DNA of 8,557 nucleotides, taken from contig CALIIG010000278.1 in the NCBI GenBank assembly GCA_938018155.1, forward strand, positions 1 to 8,557, written 5' to 3'. Source of the DNA: an uncultured Prevotella sp. (GTDB taxonomy: Bacteria > Bacteroidota > Bacteroidia > Bacteroidales > Bacteroidaceae). This document shows, piece by piece, positions 7,377-8,557 of the stretch. The number at the start of each line of letters is the position of its first letter. Positions within the stretch are counted from its first letter, which is position 1. The translations under genes and the position numbers were made by a program. The notes under the pieces are model-generated. The model ran no database searches, was not told the DNA's origin, and saw only the letters and a list, made by a program, of their open reading frames with translations.

Positions 7377-8276
7377 ATGAAAAAAATCAGAGCAGCAATT
7401 GTAGGCTATGGCAACATAGGCCATTTTACATTAGAGGCTTTGGAGGCAGCTCCCGACTTTGAAATAGCAGGCATTGTGCGCCGTCAGGGCGACAAAGACA
7501 AGCCTCTTGCACTTACCCCATACACAGTAGTCAACGATATTAAGAAGCTGAAGGACGTTGATGTAGCCATCCTTGCTACCCCTACACGCAAATGTCCTGA
7601 ATATGCCGGGGCAATAACCGCATTGGGAATAAATACTGTTGACAGCTTCGATATTCACACATCTATCCTTGATTACCGCACACGACAGATGCAAAACAAC
7701 AAGAAAACCAACACCGTTAGCGTGATAGCTGCCGGCTGGGACCCCGGATCCGACTCGGTTGTACGTGTGCTTATGCAGGCCCTTGCGCCCAAAGGCCTGA
7801 GCTATACCAACTTTGGTCCTGGTATGTCAATGGGCCATTCGGTAGTTGCCCGTAGCAAAAAGGGTGTTAAAAATGCGCTTTCAATGACTATCCCATTGGG
7901 CGAAGGCATACACCGTCGCATGGTTTACGTTGAGCTTGAAGAGGGTGCTACACTCGACGAAGTGACGAAAGAGATAAAGGCCGACGATTATTTTGCTCAC
8001 GATGAACTGCATGTTTTTGCCGTAAATAGCATTGACGAGGTAAAGGATATGGGCCATGGCGTACACATGACACGCAAGGGTGTGAGCGGCAAAACGCAAA
8101 ATCAGCGCATCTCTTTCGACATGAGCATCAACAATCCAGCCCTTACAGCGCAGGTTCTTGTTGACGTTGCACGCGCTACAACACGCTTGCAACCCGGCTG
8201 CTATACCATGCCCGAGATACCCATTATCGACCTTCTGCCAGGCACACGTGAGGAGGTTGTTGCTACCCTGGTATAA
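7377..8276 (+). CDS. ddh: meso-Diaminopimelate D-dehydrogenase (NADP-dependent), Symbiobacterium-like type II
   Basis: This enzyme (EC 1.4.1.16) makes meso-diaminopimelate from tetrahydrodipicolinate, ammonia and NADPH in one step, bypassing the succinylase, acetylase or aminotransferase branches. The product feeds lysine and peptidoglycan synthesis in the cytoplasm. The 299-residue protein starts with a Rossmann dinucleotide-binding motif, VGYGNIG at 9-15. VRR at 34-36, at the end of the second strand, suits NADP phosphate binding. Further marks are AILATPT 64-70, VDSFDIH 88-94, AAGWDPGSDS 118-127 and NFGPGMSMGHS 145-155. INNPALTAQVLVD and PGCYTMPEIP occur near the C-terminus. The length and the GPGMSMGHS and INNPALTAQ blocks recall the 299-residue Symbiobacterium thermophilum enzyme more than the roughly 320-residue Corynebacterium one; this comparison is from memory. 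The start at 7377 gives the usual MKKIR N-terminus. It is monocistronic here, divergent from ruvA, with a promoter candidate upstream and a stem-loop downstream. Confidence 0.95.
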   Translation: MKKIRAAIVGYGNIGHFTLEALEAAPDFEIAGIVRRQGDKDKPLALTPYTVVNDIKKLKDVDVAILATPTRKCPEYAGAITALGINTVDSFDIHTSILDYRTRQMQNNKKTNTVSVIAAGWDPGSDSVVRVLMQALAPKGLSYTNFGPGMSMGHSVVARSKKGVKNALSMTIPLGEGIHRRMVYVELEEGATLDEVTKEIKADDYFAHDELHVFAVNSIDEVKDMGHGVHMTRKGVSGKTQNQRISFDMSINNPALTAQVLVDVARATTRLQPGCYTMPEIPIIDLLPGTREEVVATLV

Positions 8277-8318
8277 GGAAGGCTGAACAATTACTTCGTT
8301 GAAATTTATTGACAACAG

Positions 8319-8357
8319 AGGCTCTGTGGCTGCGTTATTTTGCGCAAGGCAGAGCCT
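8319..8357 (+). terminator. Stem-loop, probable ddh terminator
   Basis: AGGCTCTG (8319-8326) is perfectly complementary to CAGAGCCT (8350-8357). Inside it, TGCG (8331-8334) pairs with CGCA (8343-8346) around the loop TTATTTTG, so the arm has an 8-pair outer and a 4-pair inner stem separated by a small internal loop. It begins 43 bases after the ddh stop codon. The stem is followed by only a very short T run (TTG), so it is not a textbook intrinsic terminator; its position still makes transcript termination or 3'-end stabilisation the best guess. Confidence 0.6.
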
Positions 8358-8470
8358 TTGCCGTAAATACGCGAAATATGACGGTTTTTGTATTGTGTTA
8401 ATATTCAGCTGTTTACGTAACATTACGACGTAAGATAATTCTTAAAATGTATCTAATTGAAAATAAAGAA

Positions 8471-8515
8471 GTTACCTCGTTGTGTAAACAAAATAGGTAA
8501 CGATTTGGAAACGAG
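8471..8515. repeat. Overlapping, mutually exclusive inverted repeats near the right edge
   Basis: GTTACCT (8471-8477) is complementary to AGGTAAC (8495-8501), giving a 7-pair stem. CTCGTT (8476-8481) is complementary to AACGAG (8510-8515), giving a 6-pair stem. The left arms share bases 8476-8477, so an RNA could not form both stems fully. The rest of 8358-8557 shows no gene, RNA or promoter I can support; the next gene presumably begins past the window edge. Confidence 0.45.
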
Positions 8516-8557
8516 CGAATTACTGTTAGTCGCAAGTTTCTGCATCAACAAAGAACG

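Noticed and set aside
7881..8423. 180-residue minus-strand frame over the ddh 3' half
   Set aside because: It is antisense to a well-supported enzyme gene, is rich in Cys and His as expected for a shadow frame, and runs through the stem-loop downstream of ddh.
1..8557. Mobile element, CRISPR array, tRNA/rRNA or defence genes
   Set aside because: I saw no transposase-like protein, no regularly spaced repeats, no cloverleaf or rRNA sequence and no toxin or nuclease gene; the three genes are all core housekeeping or secretion genes.

Overview
This window looks like chromosomal core sequence from a member of the Bacteroidota, most likely the order Bacteroidales. The evidence is a SprA/Sov-type type IX secretion (T9SS) translocon gene, a family confined to this phylum. 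Further support comes from a RuvA beginning MIEYIKGE, as in Bacteroidales homologues, A/T-rich leaders without clear Shine-Dalgarno sequences, and an exact Bacteroidota -7 promoter element (TAnnTTTG) upstream of ddh. I cannot place it to genus.

Layout. Positions 1-6288 (minus strand) hold the first 2096 codons of sprA. I split this stretch into triplets line by line and found no stop, so the gene is open to the left edge and its last few hundred codons lie outside the window. Positions 6289-6528 are an A/T-rich spacer with degenerate short repeats and one small inverted repeat. Positions 6529-7149 (minus) are ruvA, a Holliday-junction-binding protein. Positions 7150-7376 are a divergent intergenic region carrying a candidate promoter for ddh. 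Positions 7377-8276 (plus) are ddh, meso-diaminopimelate dehydrogenase. It is followed by a stem-loop at 8319-8357 that is a probable terminator, then about 200 bases with no recognisable gene but with overlapping inverted repeats.

How the genes relate. ruvA and sprA are co-directional and probably share some transcription, although the 240-base gap leaves room for an independent sprA promoter. Their functions (recombination, outer-membrane protein export) are unrelated. ddh is divergent and makes meso-diaminopimelate for lysine and peptidoglycan.

Novelty. I see no mobile element, CRISPR array, defence system or RNA gene, and nothing that amounts to an undescribed system. The points worth a second look are within known families: a strongly charged Q/K/R/E segment in SprA, a single isolated pair of SprA cysteines, a lengthened acidic-pin loop in RuvA, and a ddh that resembles the broad-specificity Symbiobacterium-type enzyme. 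The intergenic repeats and the 3' inverted repeats are also listed.
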